Shown in pieces: positions 16,154-25,493 of a stretch of DNA of 34,086 nucleotides (positions are counted from its first letter, which is position 1; the number at the start of each line of letters is the position of its first letter). The position numbers and the translations under genes are program-made. This stretch comes from Pollutibacter sp044353505 (GTDB lineage Bacteria > Bacteroidota > Bacteroidia > Chitinophagales > Chitinophagaceae). The DNA is taken from contig JBILBU010000024.1 of the NCBI GenBank assembly GCA_044353505.1, positions 1-34,086 of the forward strand, written 5' to 3'. The notes under the pieces are model-generated. The model saw only the letters and a program-made list of their open reading frames with translations. It was not told where the DNA came from and did not search any database.

Positions 16154-17929
16154 ATGCTGAGTACGTTAATAAGGGAAAAAGCCAATGAGGGACTAAATGA
16201 ACTATTTGATGTTATATTCTCCGAAAAGGATTTTCAAGTTAACCCCACCAAGCCAGAGTTCACGGGAGATTACACGATTGTTCTTTTTTCGCTGATCAAA
16301 ACATTGAAAACGAGTCCAGATCAACTTGGAAATGCACTCGGAGGATATCTTTTAGAAAAGCACCCAACTTTTTTTATTGACTACAACATCATTAAGGGTT
16401 TTTTGAATCTAACAATCAACAACGAGCTCCTTACTGAGATGTTGAACAACCACTATCAAGATCCATGTTTTGGAAAGGCACCTCTGAATGGAAAGAAGAT
16501 TATGGTAGAGTACTCTTCACCAAACACCAATAAGCCATTGCACCTTGGTCATCTTCGCAATAACTTTCTTGGGAGAAGCATTGCAAAAATATTAGAAGCG
16601 AGCGGATACGAAGTGATTAAAACTTGTATTGTCAATGACAGGGGCATCCATATCTGCAAGAGCATGATTGCATGGATAAGGTATGCAAATGGTGCTACGC
16701 CTTCATCAACGGGAATGAAGGGCGACCATTTTGTTGGAGAATATTATGTAAAATTCAATGACGCATATAAAATTGAAGTTGAGCAACTCATCCATCAGGG
16801 TAAGGATAAAGCCACAGCTGAAAAAGAAGCACCCATCATGCTCGAGGCACAACAGATGCTGGTAGATTGGGAAAAAGGTGTGGCCTCCGTCATTGAACTT
16901 TGGCGCAACATGAACCATTGGGTATATGAAGGCTTCGAGGTTACTTATAAAAGAATTGGATCTGATTTTGCAAAAACCTACTACGAAAGTGAAACCTATC
17001 TGCTCGGCAAGGATATTATTGAATTGGGATTGGATAAACATGTGTTCAATAAAAAAGCTGATGGCAGCATTTGGATAGATCTTACTGATGAAGGACTTGA
17101 TGAAAAACTGGTGTTGCGAAAAGATGGAACATCCGTTTATATTACGCAAGATATTGGACTGGCACAGCGGAAGTACGAGGAGTTTAAGATGGATAAGAGT
17201 ATTTATGTAATTGGCGATGAGCAGAACTACCACATGAAAGTCTTGCAGTTGATTTGCAAAAAACTAGGACTCCCCTACGCAGATGATATTCACCACCTAT
17301 CCTATGGCATGGTTGAACTTCCAACTGGAAAAATGAAGAGCCGAGAGGGAACAGTTGTTGATGCAGATGACCTCATAGATGAAATGGTTTCTATTGCACG
17401 TGAACACACTGAAAACCTTGGCAAGGTGAAAGATTTTTCTCCGGAAGAACTTGTTGCATTGTACGACATGATTGGACTCGGTGCACTCAAATATTTTCTA
17501 TTGCGTGTAGACCCCAAAAAGAAAATGATATTTAACCCAGAGGAATCCATCGATTTTCATGGCTCAACTGGTCCGTTTATTCAATATACCCATGCAAGGA
17601 TAAAATCTGTTTTAAGGAAGTCAAGCATTGATAAAGATTTCAAAGAATATAAGACAGCACTACTTGAACCAGAAAAAGAACTGCTGCTCTTGTCAGAGCA
17701 GTTTGAAACTGTATTGTTGCAGTCATCAGAATCGCTCGATCCGTCAACACTTGCCACCTATTTATTTCAACTTGCCCAATCGTTCAACTCGTTCTATGCA
17801 GCCCTATCGATTGCAAGCGCAGAGAGTGAAGAAAAGAAACAATTGCGACTAAAGATTTCATCCATGGTAGCCACTGTACTTTGCTCTGGGATGGATTTGT
17901 TGGGAATTTCAGTTCCTGTAAAAATGTAA
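16154..17929 (+). CDS. argS: Arginyl-tRNA synthetase
   Basis: 591 residues. A class I synthetase that charges tRNA-Arg. The N-terminal tRNA-binding domain (1-~110) precedes the catalytic HIGH-type motif HLGH at 130-133 (SSPNTNKPLHLGHLRNN). The KMSKS equivalent is KMKSREG. The C-terminal anticodon domain begins near FIQYTHARIKSVLRK and ends with the usual LLGISVPVKM. Start at the first ATG, preceded by a -7 box. It is monocistronic and converges on glgB with 25 bases between stops. Confidence 0.97.
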   Translation: MLSTLIREKANEGLNELFDVIFSEKDFQVNPTKPEFTGDYTIVLFSLIKTLKTSPDQLGNALGGYLLEKHPTFFIDYNIIKGFLNLTINNELLTEMLNNHYQDPCFGKAPLNGKKIMVEYSSPNTNKPLHLGHLRNNFLGRSIAKILEASGYEVIKTCIVNDRGIHICKSMIAWIRYANGATPSSTGMKGDHFVGEYYVKFNDAYKIEVEQLIHQGKDKATAEKEAPIMLEAQQMLVDWEKGVASVIELWRNMNHWVYEGFEVTYKRIGSDFAKTYYESETYLLGKDIIELGLDKHVFNKKADGSIWIDLTDEGLDEKLVLRKDGTSVYITQDIGLAQRKYEEFKMDKSIYVIGDEQNYHMKVLQLICKKLGLPYADDIHHLSYGMVELPTGKMKSREGTVVDADDLIDEMVSIAREHTENLGKVKDFSPEELVALYDMIGLGALKYFLLRVDPKKKMIFNPEESIDFHGSTGPFIQYTHARIKSVLRKSSIDKDFKEYKTALLEPEKELLLLSEQFETVLLQSSESLDPSTLATYLFQLAQSFNSFYAALSIASAESEEKKQLRLKISSMVATVLCSGMDLLGISVPVKM

Positions 17930-17954
17930 GGTCGAAAGTAAAATAATGTGTCGA

Positions 17955-19943
17955 CTAATTAACCCTTTTAAACACTGTGGCGCCAAGTGGAGGAAGTGAA
18001 ACTTGTATGGTATTGGTGTGATGTTTAGCGTCATGGACTGCAACCAATGGCACTGCATTGATATAATTTCCTGTACCCCAGTATGATGTTTGGTCGCTAT
18101 TAAAAATTTCTTTCCAGGTGCTTTTTTCATCTACATAAACAACCCATGACAACCGCTCTTGAGGAGTCATGTTTAAAATAACCAAGATCTCTTCTTGTTT
18201 CGTCCCCTTTCTAATGTAAGAAACCACTGATTCTTCCCGGTGATTAAGGTCATGCCACTTAAACCCGTCATAGGCGAATTGCTGCTGAAACAGTGCAGGC
18301 TCTTCTTTCATCAAATGAGCCAGATCCTTTACACACAACTTCAATCCGGCATGAGAAGCATGTTGCAGCAGATCCCAGCGCAAGGCCGTAGTATAGTTCC
18401 ACTCATCCGTTTGTCCGAATTCATTTCCCATGAACAGCAATTTTGCTCCCGGGTGTGTAAACATATACGCGTATAAAAGTCTCAGGTTGGCAAATTTCTG
18501 CCAATCATCTCCTGGCATTTTATAGATCATTGGAGATTTTCCATGCACTACTTCATCATGACTAAGTGGGAGCATGAAGTTTTCATCATAGAAATAAGCC
18601 ATGCTGAAGGTGAGCTGATCTTGTTGATGTTTTCGGAATACAGGATCTTGTTTGAAGTAACGAAGCGTATCATGCATCCATCCCATCATCCATTTCATTC
18701 CAAATCCTAGTCCACCTTGATCTATTGGTCTAGACACCCCAGGCCAATTGGTTGCTTCTTCTGCAATGGTCTGAACGCCTTTAAAGTCGCGGTACACCAT
18801 TGCATTCATATCCTTTAGAAAACCGATTGCTTCCAGATTTCCGTTGCCCCCAAATTCATTGGGTTCCCACTCTCCCTCATTGCGTGAGTAATCAAGTTTG
18901 AGCATGGAAGAAACTGCATCAACCCGAATACCATCGATATGAAATTTATCAAACCAAAATCTTGCATTGCTAATTAAAAACGACCTCACCTCACCCCGCT
19001 TATAATTAAAAATATAACTGTTCCAATCAGGATGGTATCCCTTCCGCATGTCGGCATACTCATAAGTATGCGCGCCATCGAACATGAATAACCCATGGCT
19101 GTCATAAGGAAAATGGGAAGGAACCCAATCAAGGATAACACCAATCCCTTCTTTATGAAAGGAATCAACCATGGCCATGAATTCTTCGGGGCAACCAAAT
19201 CTTGATGTCGGTGCAAAAAATCCAGTGCCTTGATAACCCCAACTGCCATCAAAGGGAAACTCCATAATGGGCATCAACTCAACATGTGTGAAACCCATAT
19301 CCTTGACATAAGGAACTAGGCGTTCAGCAATTTGCGAATAACTAAAATAGGATTCTTCATCATAAGGATTAGGGCGCATCCAACTTGCAAGGTGAACCTC
19401 ATATACAGAATAAGGTGAGTCGAGAGAATTGTGTTGCGCTCTGGAATCCATCCAATCCGCGTCCTGCCATTGATATTCAAAATTCCAAGTGATGGTTGCG
19501 GTCAATGGCTTTTTTTCCCAGTAATGTGCATAGGGGTCTCCCTTCTGGGTGTGAACCTGACCATTGCCATGAATAAAATATTTATAGATCTCACCCCGTT
19601 TGCAATCAGGAATAAAGCCTTCCCATACACCACTGTTATCAGTACGTACAAATAAGCGGTGGGTTCCGTCGGTCCAATTATTGAAGTTTCCAACAACACT
19701 CACCGCAGTTGCATTTGGGGCCCAAACAGCAAAGTAGGTTCCCGCTCTACCAAGAACATTGATTTGTTTATTTCCGAAGTAATTGTAGGCGTTATACAGC
19801 GTTCCTTGTTGAAAGTTACTAATTACCTCATCAGAAAAAAGAGAGTAATTCCAGACAGCTAAAGTGGTATGTATGAAGTGAACCTCTTCGTAAGGCTTGT
19901 TGGCTTCTTGAGGTGTTGATGATTTTCCGGATTGTTTTGGCAT
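17955..19943 (-). CDS. glgB: 1,4-alpha-glucan branching enzyme
   Basis: 662 residues. It cuts alpha-1,4 chains and rejoins them as alpha-1,6 branches in glycogen. A CBM48 domain is seen around residues 60-150 (FAVWAPNATAVSVVGNFNNW), followed by the GH13 barrel. Catalytic regions include DGIRVDAVSSML (nucleophile Asp), TIAEEATNWP (acid/base Glu) and LSHDEVVHGK (transition-state Asp). The C-terminal beta domain ends at PPLGATVFKRVN. It lacks the extra N1 domain of longer enzymes such as the E. coli one. It is the last gene of glgA-glgC-glgB, 13 bases behind glgC. Confidence 0.95.
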   Translation of the reverse strand: MPKQSGKSSTPQEANKPYEEVHFIHTTLAVWNYSLFSDEVISNFQQGTLYNAYNYFGNKQINVLGRAGTYFAVWAPNATAVSVVGNFNNWTDGTHRLFVRTDNSGVWEGFIPDCKRGEIYKYFIHGNGQVHTQKGDPYAHYWEKKPLTATITWNFEYQWQDADWMDSRAQHNSLDSPYSVYEVHLASWMRPNPYDEESYFSYSQIAERLVPYVKDMGFTHVELMPIMEFPFDGSWGYQGTGFFAPTSRFGCPEEFMAMVDSFHKEGIGVILDWVPSHFPYDSHGLFMFDGAHTYEYADMRKGYHPDWNSYIFNYKRGEVRSFLISNARFWFDKFHIDGIRVDAVSSMLKLDYSRNEGEWEPNEFGGNGNLEAIGFLKDMNAMVYRDFKGVQTIAEEATNWPGVSRPIDQGGLGFGMKWMMGWMHDTLRYFKQDPVFRKHQQDQLTFSMAYFYDENFMLPLSHDEVVHGKSPMIYKMPGDDWQKFANLRLLYAYMFTHPGAKLLFMGNEFGQTDEWNYTTALRWDLLQHASHAGLKLCVKDLAHLMKEEPALFQQQFAYDGFKWHDLNHREESVVSYIRKGTKQEEILVILNMTPQERLSWVVYVDEKSTWKEIFNSDQTSYWGTGNYINAVPLVAVHDAKHHTNTIQVSLPPLGATVFKRVN

Positions 19944-19956
19944 GTGGGGGGTATGA

Positions 19957-21231
19957 CTAAATCACAAAGCCATCTGGAATAACTGATCCTTTTTTTACCA
20001 CGACAATACCGTCTTTGATGGTATACAGAAGATGGTCGGAATCTTGCAAATGTGCCCCCCCATTGATTCTAACATCATTTCCTATACGGCAGTTTTTATC
20101 TATGATTGCATTCTTTATATAGCAACGCTCCCCTATGCCAAGTTTTGGAAGTCCATTCGTTACTGAGGCATTCATTTCCTCTAGTGTTTCGTAAAAATCT
20201 GTACCCATGATGTAACAGCTGACGATGGTTGTACCATAGCCTATCCTTGTTCTAATTCCAAGCACCGAATTTTCAACACGTGATGCGTTGATGATACAGC
20301 CTTCTGCAACGATTGTTTTTTCGAGCGTTGTACCACTGATTTTAGCAGGAGGCAACATACGAGCCCTGGTATACACTGCTTTTTTATTATCAAAGAGATT
20401 GAATGCAGGAACATCTTGCGTCAAGGCAAGGTTGGCCTCAAAAAAGGAATGAATATTTCCAATGTCTGTCCAGTAACCCTCATATTGAAAACTTACAACC
20501 TGATGCTTGGAGATTGAAAAAGGAATAATTTCTTTTCCAAAATCGGTAGCATCACTAAATTCTTCCTGAAGAAGATCAAAGAGTACGTTTCGGCCAAAGA
20601 TATAAATACCCATACTGGCGAGATAGTTTCTGCCTTGGGCTTTCATGGCATCACCGGTATCGCTTGTCCAGTCTGCAAGCACATCCCCTTTGGGCTTCTC
20701 AATGAAAGAGCTGATGATATTGCCCTCAGTTTTTTTCAAGATGCCAAACTCTGTTGCCTCTTTGGCATTCACAGGAATGGTTGCAATTGAAATATCCGCA
20801 TTACAATTGACGTGGTTATCAATCATTTCCTGAAAATCCATTTGATACAACTGATCCCCGGAAAGAATGAGTACATGGCTAAAGTCTTGTTGATTGACGT
20901 GGCGAAGAGATTGACGAACTGCATCTGCTGTGCCTTGGAACCAGGCTGGATTGTCGGGAGTTTGTTCTGCTGCAATGATATCTACAAAAGCAGAACTGAA
21001 GGCACTAAAATGATAGGTGTTTTTGATGTGTTTATTTAAGGAAGCAGAGTTAAATTGAGTCAACACATAGATACGTCCAATGTTAGAATTCAGGCAGTTG
21101 GATATGGGAATATCAACGAGCCTATATTTTCCAGCGATAGGAACTGCGGGCTTACTTCTTGTTGATGTAAGGGGAGACAACCTGGTACCAGATCCACCAC
21201 CTAAAACAATCGCTACAACATTTTTATTCAT
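19957..21231 (-). CDS. glgC: Glucose-1-phosphate adenylyltransferase
   Basis: 424 residues. It makes ADP-glucose, the committed step of bacterial glycogen synthesis. The nucleotide motif GGGSGTRLSPLT is at 10-21 followed by KPAVPIAGKYRLVDIPISNC, the AWFQGTADAVRQ segment and the G1P-binding SFIEKPKG region. The C-terminal left-handed beta-helix shows hexapeptide-like turns (CYIKNAIIDKNCRIGNDVRING), the part that usually carries allosteric control. It lies between glgA (20 bases) and glgB (13 bases). Confidence 0.96.
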   Translation of the reverse strand: MNKNVVAIVLGGGSGTRLSPLTSTRSKPAVPIAGKYRLVDIPISNCLNSNIGRIYVLTQFNSASLNKHIKNTYHFSAFSSAFVDIIAAEQTPDNPAWFQGTADAVRQSLRHVNQQDFSHVLILSGDQLYQMDFQEMIDNHVNCNADISIATIPVNAKEATEFGILKKTEGNIISSFIEKPKGDVLADWTSDTGDAMKAQGRNYLASMGIYIFGRNVLFDLLQEEFSDATDFGKEIIPFSISKHQVVSFQYEGYWTDIGNIHSFFEANLALTQDVPAFNLFDNKKAVYTRARMLPPAKISGTTLEKTIVAEGCIINASRVENSVLGIRTRIGYGTTIVSCYIMGTDFYETLEEMNASVTNGLPKLGIGERCYIKNAIIDKNCRIGNDVRINGGAHLQDSDHLLYTIKDGIVVVKKGSVIPDGFVI

Positions 21232-21251
21232 ACCATTGAATTATCTCGAAT

Positions 21252-22667
21252 TTACTGAAAACTTTGATACAGTGTACTATATTCCTCAGCGCTTCTATGC
21301 CAAGTAAAATCGAGCTCCATGATCTTTTTACGTAAACTGCGAAATACCTTTTTTTCCTGGTGGAGTTCAAGTGCTCTATACACTGCGTTAGTTATGTCTC
21401 CGACAGCAGCATTGTCAAAACTAATGCCGTATCCCTGTTTGTCTGCTAAATCAATCACCGTATCTTTCAATCCGCCAGTCTTTCTAACCAAAGGAATAGT
21501 TCCATAACGCATTGCATAGAGTTGATTCAATCCGCATGGTTCAACCCTTGATGGCATGAGTAGAAAATCGGCTCCAGCATACATTTGGTGACTAAGTGTT
21601 TCATTATACCCGATGTAGACATCATAATCGCCTTTAGAGAAAGACTTTAACATTGTAAGCTTTGATTCTGTATCGTTATCCCCGCTTCCTAAAATCAGAA
21701 AATTCATTTTTCTGCCAATATGATTAAAACTATCAAGTATAACTTGGGGCAGCAAATCGGCACCCTTCTCATGAACCAATCTTCCTATAAAAATGAATAA
21801 AGGCTTTTCCTCATCCAATCCGAAAATGTCACAGAGTATTTTTTTATTCTTGGCTTTTCCGGCTTCAAAGGAGGTAATTGAAAAATGTTCAGTGAGATAC
21901 TTGTCGTTAGAGGGATTCCAGACCTCAACATCTATGCCATTAACAATACCCGTGCATTTTCCCTTTTCATATTCAAAAAGTGATTCTAGTCCATTGCTCA
22001 TGCTTCTCAACTCACTCAGGTAGGTCTGACTTACCGTTGTCACTTTCCAGGCGCATTTAATACCTGATGCCAAGGGATTGATATTCCCCTGCCATTCCAA
22101 CAAGCCCCTTTTCCAGCTATCCCACTGAGGCAAATAGGCAACTTTATCCCAGCCAAATATGCCTTGGTATTGTGCATTGTGGATGGTCAGCACGGTTGGA
22201 ACATGTTGAAGACGCTTGAAGAGGTAGGTATGCATCATCATAAAGGGGATCAAGGCCGTATGATGATCATGAACGTGAACAACCCCCGGTAATGTTTCCC
22301 ATTGGTTAAGCCAATGTAGTACAGCCAGTTGAAAGGCACAGAAACGTTCAGTATCATCGTCATATCCATATACTTGCTCACGGTCTAGAAGCCCATTGAT
22401 ATCGAGGAGATAGAGTTCAAAACCTTGCGCATCAGACTTTTCTTTAATAACGGTGTAGTCGAACCCCCTACTACCCATGTTCGTGTACCCCTTATGAACC
22501 ACCTGCCACTCATGAGCATATAAATATTTGGTGCGGTACATGGGCATAACAACTTTGGAAACATGCCCCATTTTATTTAAGAAACGAGGCAGTGAACCGA
22601 CCACATCCCCCAACCCTCCTGCTTTTGCTATTGGATAGCACTCAGCGCTTACATGTAAAATCTCCAT
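21252..22667 (-). CDS. glgA: Glycogen synthase (GT5, ADP-glucose)
   Basis: 471 residues. It extends alpha-1,4-glucan from ADP-glucose. The GT5 signature KAGGLGDVVGSLP begins at residue 15. The second GT-B domain shows FIGRLVHEKGADLL and the retaining-enzyme loop PSRVEPCGLNQLYAMRYGT, followed by VRKTGGLKDTV. Start at the canonical MEILHVSAECYP. First gene of the glycogen operon, divergent from the sugar transporter. Confidence 0.95.
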   Translation of the reverse strand: MEILHVSAECYPIAKAGGLGDVVGSLPRFLNKMGHVSKVVMPMYRTKYLYAHEWQVVHKGYTNMGSRGFDYTVIKEKSDAQGFELYLLDINGLLDREQVYGYDDDTERFCAFQLAVLHWLNQWETLPGVVHVHDHHTALIPFMMMHTYLFKRLQHVPTVLTIHNAQYQGIFGWDKVAYLPQWDSWKRGLLEWQGNINPLASGIKCAWKVTTVSQTYLSELRSMSNGLESLFEYEKGKCTGIVNGIDVEVWNPSNDKYLTEHFSITSFEAGKAKNKKILCDIFGLDEEKPLFIFIGRLVHEKGADLLPQVILDSFNHIGRKMNFLILGSGDNDTESKLTMLKSFSKGDYDVYIGYNETLSHQMYAGADFLLMPSRVEPCGLNQLYAMRYGTIPLVRKTGGLKDTVIDLADKQGYGISFDNAAVGDITNAVYRALELHQEKKVFRSLRKKIMELDFTWHRSAEEYSTLYQSFQ

Positions 22668-22783
22668 TTAAAACAAACTTGTGATACAATTTATGCATAA
22701 TAAGCCTTCATTGTATGTGAACAAAAAAAATTTCAAACTAAAGAAATATATCTATTTTGGGAACTCATAAAACAACCCTTGAC

Positions 22784-24406
22784 ATGAATCAGCAAACTAA
22801 GTGGTCTCAGTTCGGTGTATTGATCATCGTATTTTTCTTTTGGGGCTTCGTTGCCGCATCAAATAGCATATTTATTCCCTTCTGTAAAACCTTCTTTAAT
22901 CTGGATCAGATCCAATCTCAATTAATAGGTTCTGCCTACTATGGAGCATATTTTTATGGTTCCCTCCTCCTCTATATATTCTCTGCGCTTACTGGCACCG
23001 ATTTGTTGAATAAAATTGGATATAAGAAAGGCATCATATACGGCTTATTGATATCGGTTGTAGGTGCTGTTTCACTTGCCTTCATTAGTGGTTCGGGAGA
23101 TGCAACCTTTGGACTAGTTCTTGTTTCTTTCTTTATCATTGCCCTTGGATTTTCACTTCAACAAACTGCAGCCCAACCCTTTGCCATCGCTTTGGGAAGT
23201 CCACAGACTGGATCTCACAGGCTGAATATGGCAGGCAGTGTAAATTCCTTTGGAACACTACTTGGTCCGTTGGTGGTGAGTTTTCTTTTGTTTGGAACCA
23301 TAGCCAGTGCAACGGGTGCATCTATCGAAAATATCCAGACCTTATATTTCTTCCTTGCTGGTTTGTTTATTTTGGCTGCAGTAATTTTTGCCTATGCAAA
23401 GCTTCCAAAAACAACCTCTGACGAAAAACTAGAGAAGAGTCCGAAAGCAATGAATATCCTAGTGATTATTGGTATCGCATTCCTTCCTGTTTTATTCTCT
23501 GATCTTGTAAAAGAAATCACTGGCATGAACAAGAGTGTCATCATTGCCAGTTCGTTAATCGTTATTCTCGCTATTTTATTCATCTCGATGTTTGCTGCAA
23601 AGAAAAATCCAGATGGATGGGGAGCAATGGCTTATCCTCAATTGGTACTGGGCATGATTGCCATCTTTATTTATGTTGGCGTTGAGGTAACCATTGATAA
23701 TAACTTTGGGGCACTGCTCAAAAAAACCGCCTTTGGGGGTAAGGAAGATTCTGAAATTTCACACTTGATTTCTTTGTATTGGGGCTCGTTAATGATTGGA
23801 AGATGGACAGGGGCTGTGAGTGTTTTTAACTTCAGTAAAAGTGTAAAGAGGATTCTTGTCATGGTTGTTCCTTTTGTTGCCTTTGGTGTAATCCTTCTGG
23901 TTAACATCATCAAAGGAAATGCCGTAGATGAATTTCTGATGTATCCAATTTGTATTGCAATCGCAGTAGTTGCCTTTCTATTTGCACAAGAGAAGCCTGT
24001 TAAATTGTTGCTTACCGTTTCTGTGCTTGGTACAATTGCGATGATTATTGCAATTACCGCTACTGGAATGGTTGCAAACTTTGCCATCATCAGTTGTGGT
24101 ATCTGTTGTTCGGTGATGTGGCCATGTATATTTTCACTAGCTATTAACGGCATTGGAAAATACACAAGCCAAGGATCAGCTTTCTTGATTATGATGATTC
24201 TTGGAGGAGCTATCATCCCCCCGATGCAAGGAGCAATTATTGATATGGAAATCAGCAGAGATCCTTCAATTCATACTTTTACACAGCTATCGTATGTCGT
24301 GCCCCTGGTTTGTTTTGCATACCTAGCGTGGCATGCCCTCCAAACAAAATCAGTTTTGGCCAAACAGGGTTTAGATGTTGACGCACAGGTAGAAGCAAAT
24401 CACTAA
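22784..24406 (+). CDS. Sugar MFS transporter (FucP/GluP type)
   Basis: 540 residues from ATG 22784; an upstream TTG in frame at 22757 is less likely. About twelve or more hydrophobic segments. The N-terminus (FFFWGFVAASNSIFIPFCKTFFNLDQIQSQLIGSAYYGAYFYGSL) and LQQTAAQPFAIALGSPQTGSHRLNMAGSVNSFGT match proton-coupled fucose/glucose/galactose permeases of this subfamily. A long C-terminal half has extra hydrophobic stretches between 270 and 460. The substrate is inferred as a hexose, probably glucose, because a sugar kinase follows and the glycogen operon is divergent. Confidence 0.88.
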   Translation: MNQQTKWSQFGVLIIVFFFWGFVAASNSIFIPFCKTFFNLDQIQSQLIGSAYYGAYFYGSLLLYIFSALTGTDLLNKIGYKKGIIYGLLISVVGAVSLAFISGSGDATFGLVLVSFFIIALGFSLQQTAAQPFAIALGSPQTGSHRLNMAGSVNSFGTLLGPLVVSFLLFGTIASATGASIENIQTLYFFLAGLFILAAVIFAYAKLPKTTSDEKLEKSPKAMNILVIIGIAFLPVLFSDLVKEITGMNKSVIIASSLIVILAILFISMFAAKKNPDGWGAMAYPQLVLGMIAIFIYVGVEVTIDNNFGALLKKTAFGGKEDSEISHLISLYWGSLMIGRWTGAVSVFNFSKSVKRILVMVVPFVAFGVILLVNIIKGNAVDEFLMYPICIAIAVVAFLFAQEKPVKLLLTVSVLGTIAMIIAITATGMVANFAIISCGICCSVMWPCIFSLAINGIGKYTSQGSAFLIMMILGGAIIPPMQGAIIDMEISRDPSIHTFTQLSYVVPLVCFAYLAWHALQTKSVLAKQGLDVDAQVEANH

Positions 24407-24429
24407 AAAAACTCAATTAAATTGTAACT

Positions 24430-24458
24430 TTAGCAGCCACTTCTTCAGTGGCTGCTAA
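24430..24458 (+). promoter_or_regulatory. Perfect 12-bp inverted repeat between transporter and kinase genes
   Basis: TTAGCAGCCACT and AGTGGCTGCTAA face each other around a five-base loop, 23 bases after the transporter stop and 21 before the kinase ATG. No T-run follows, so it is not a classical terminator. It may be an mRNA-stabilising or partial-attenuation hairpin, or an operator. Confidence 0.6.
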
Positions 24459-24479
24459 CATTAAATAAATGAAAAACTC

Positions 24480-25445
24480 ATGAGTGCAAACGCTCCACTG
24501 GCTATAGGAATTGACATTGGCGGTACTGGAACAAAATTTGGGATTGTCGACAGAAATGGAAATGTGCTGTTTTCTGGTGAAATATCAACCAAGCAACACA
24601 AGGATATTGAGTCTTTCATCAACGACCTGTATAAAAATCTTTCAGTACTTATAGAAAAGGCTGGCGGAATTGGTCGGTTCAGTGGTATCGGAATGGGCGC
24701 ACCCAACGGAAACTTCTACACAGGAACAATTGAATATGCAGCCAATCTTCCTTGGCAAGGCATCATTCCAATTGCCAAACTCATGCAGGATAAGTTTAAC
24801 ATGCCGGTTACCCTCACCAACGATGCCAATGCCGCAGCAATCGGAGAGATGATGTATGGTGCAGCAAAAGGCATGCGCGATTTCATTATGATTACGCTTG
24901 GAACTGGTGTTGGAAGTGGTATTGTTGCAAATGGCCAGGTCATTTATGGTCATGATGGATTTGCAGGTGAGCTTGGTCACATGATCATTATACCAGATGG
25001 AAGGTTACATGCAGGAACTGGTAAGCGCGGTTCCTTAGAGAGCTACGCTTCAGCAACCGGTGTTACGCTCACTGCGATTGAGTTTCTGGAAAATAGCAAA
25101 GAAGATAGCTTATTAAGAAATATTGATAAAGGATCAGTCGATTCAAAGGCAGTATATGATGCAGCAATTAAGGGAGATAAACTGGCGCTGGACATATTCG
25201 AATTCACAGGCAAGATGCTTGGATTGGCCCTTGCTAATGCTGTCATGTTTAGCAGTCCTGAAGCAATCATATTATTTGGAGGACTCACCAAAGCGGGAGA
25301 CCTCATTCTCAAGCCTACCAAAAAACACATGGAAGACAACCTTATTCAGGTATTCCAAAATAAAGTAAAAATTCTAATCAGCCATTTGAAGGAATCAGAT
25401 GCCGCCATCCTGGGTGCGAGTGCTCTGGTGTGGGAAAAGAATTAA
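24480..25445 (+). CDS. ROK family sugar kinase (probable glucokinase) lacking the zinc-site cysteines
   Basis: 321 residues. ATP-dependent hexose phosphorylation is the usual ROK kinase role. The phosphate-1 motif DIGGTGTKFG (12-21), TNDANAAAIGE with the catalytic Asp115, LGTGVGSG (phosphate 2), GELGH (163-167) and GGLTKAGD (adenosine region) are intact. The family zinc motif CGCGxxGCLE is here AGTGKRGSLE (178-187): all three Cys are replaced by Ala178, Thr180 and Ser185, while His167 and Glu187 remain. It sits 73 bases behind the sugar transporter and probably phosphorylates its substrate. Confidence 0.88.
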   Translation: MSANAPLAIGIDIGGTGTKFGIVDRNGNVLFSGEISTKQHKDIESFINDLYKNLSVLIEKAGGIGRFSGIGMGAPNGNFYTGTIEYAANLPWQGIIPIAKLMQDKFNMPVTLTNDANAAAIGEMMYGAAKGMRDFIMITLGTGVGSGIVANGQVIYGHDGFAGELGHMIIIPDGRLHAGTGKRGSLESYASATGVTLTAIEFLENSKEDSLLRNIDKGSVDSKAVYDAAIKGDKLALDIFEFTGKMLGLALANAVMFSSPEAIILFGGLTKAGDLILKPTKKHMEDNLIQVFQNKVKILISHLKESDAAILGASALVWEKN

Positions 25446-25461
25446 GAAGCAACACTTCTTA
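25443..25461. terminator. Weak stem-loop between convergent ROK kinase and lipA genes
   Basis: TAAGAAG / CTTCTTA around a five-base loop, beginning in the kinase stop codon. AT-rich and without a T-run, so only a weak terminator candidate. Confidence 0.25.
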
Positions 25462-25493
25462 TCAGTAAGGATTAATGGAGATTAAGGAAAAAA

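Noticed and set aside
17930..17954. GTCGA / TCGAC pair between argS and glgB stops
   Set aside because: Only five base pairs around a 15-base loop and no T-run; too weak for a terminator.
22757..22783. TTG start for the sugar transporter
   Set aside because: The nine added residues are not typical for the family and an ATG lies at 22784 before the conserved N-terminus.
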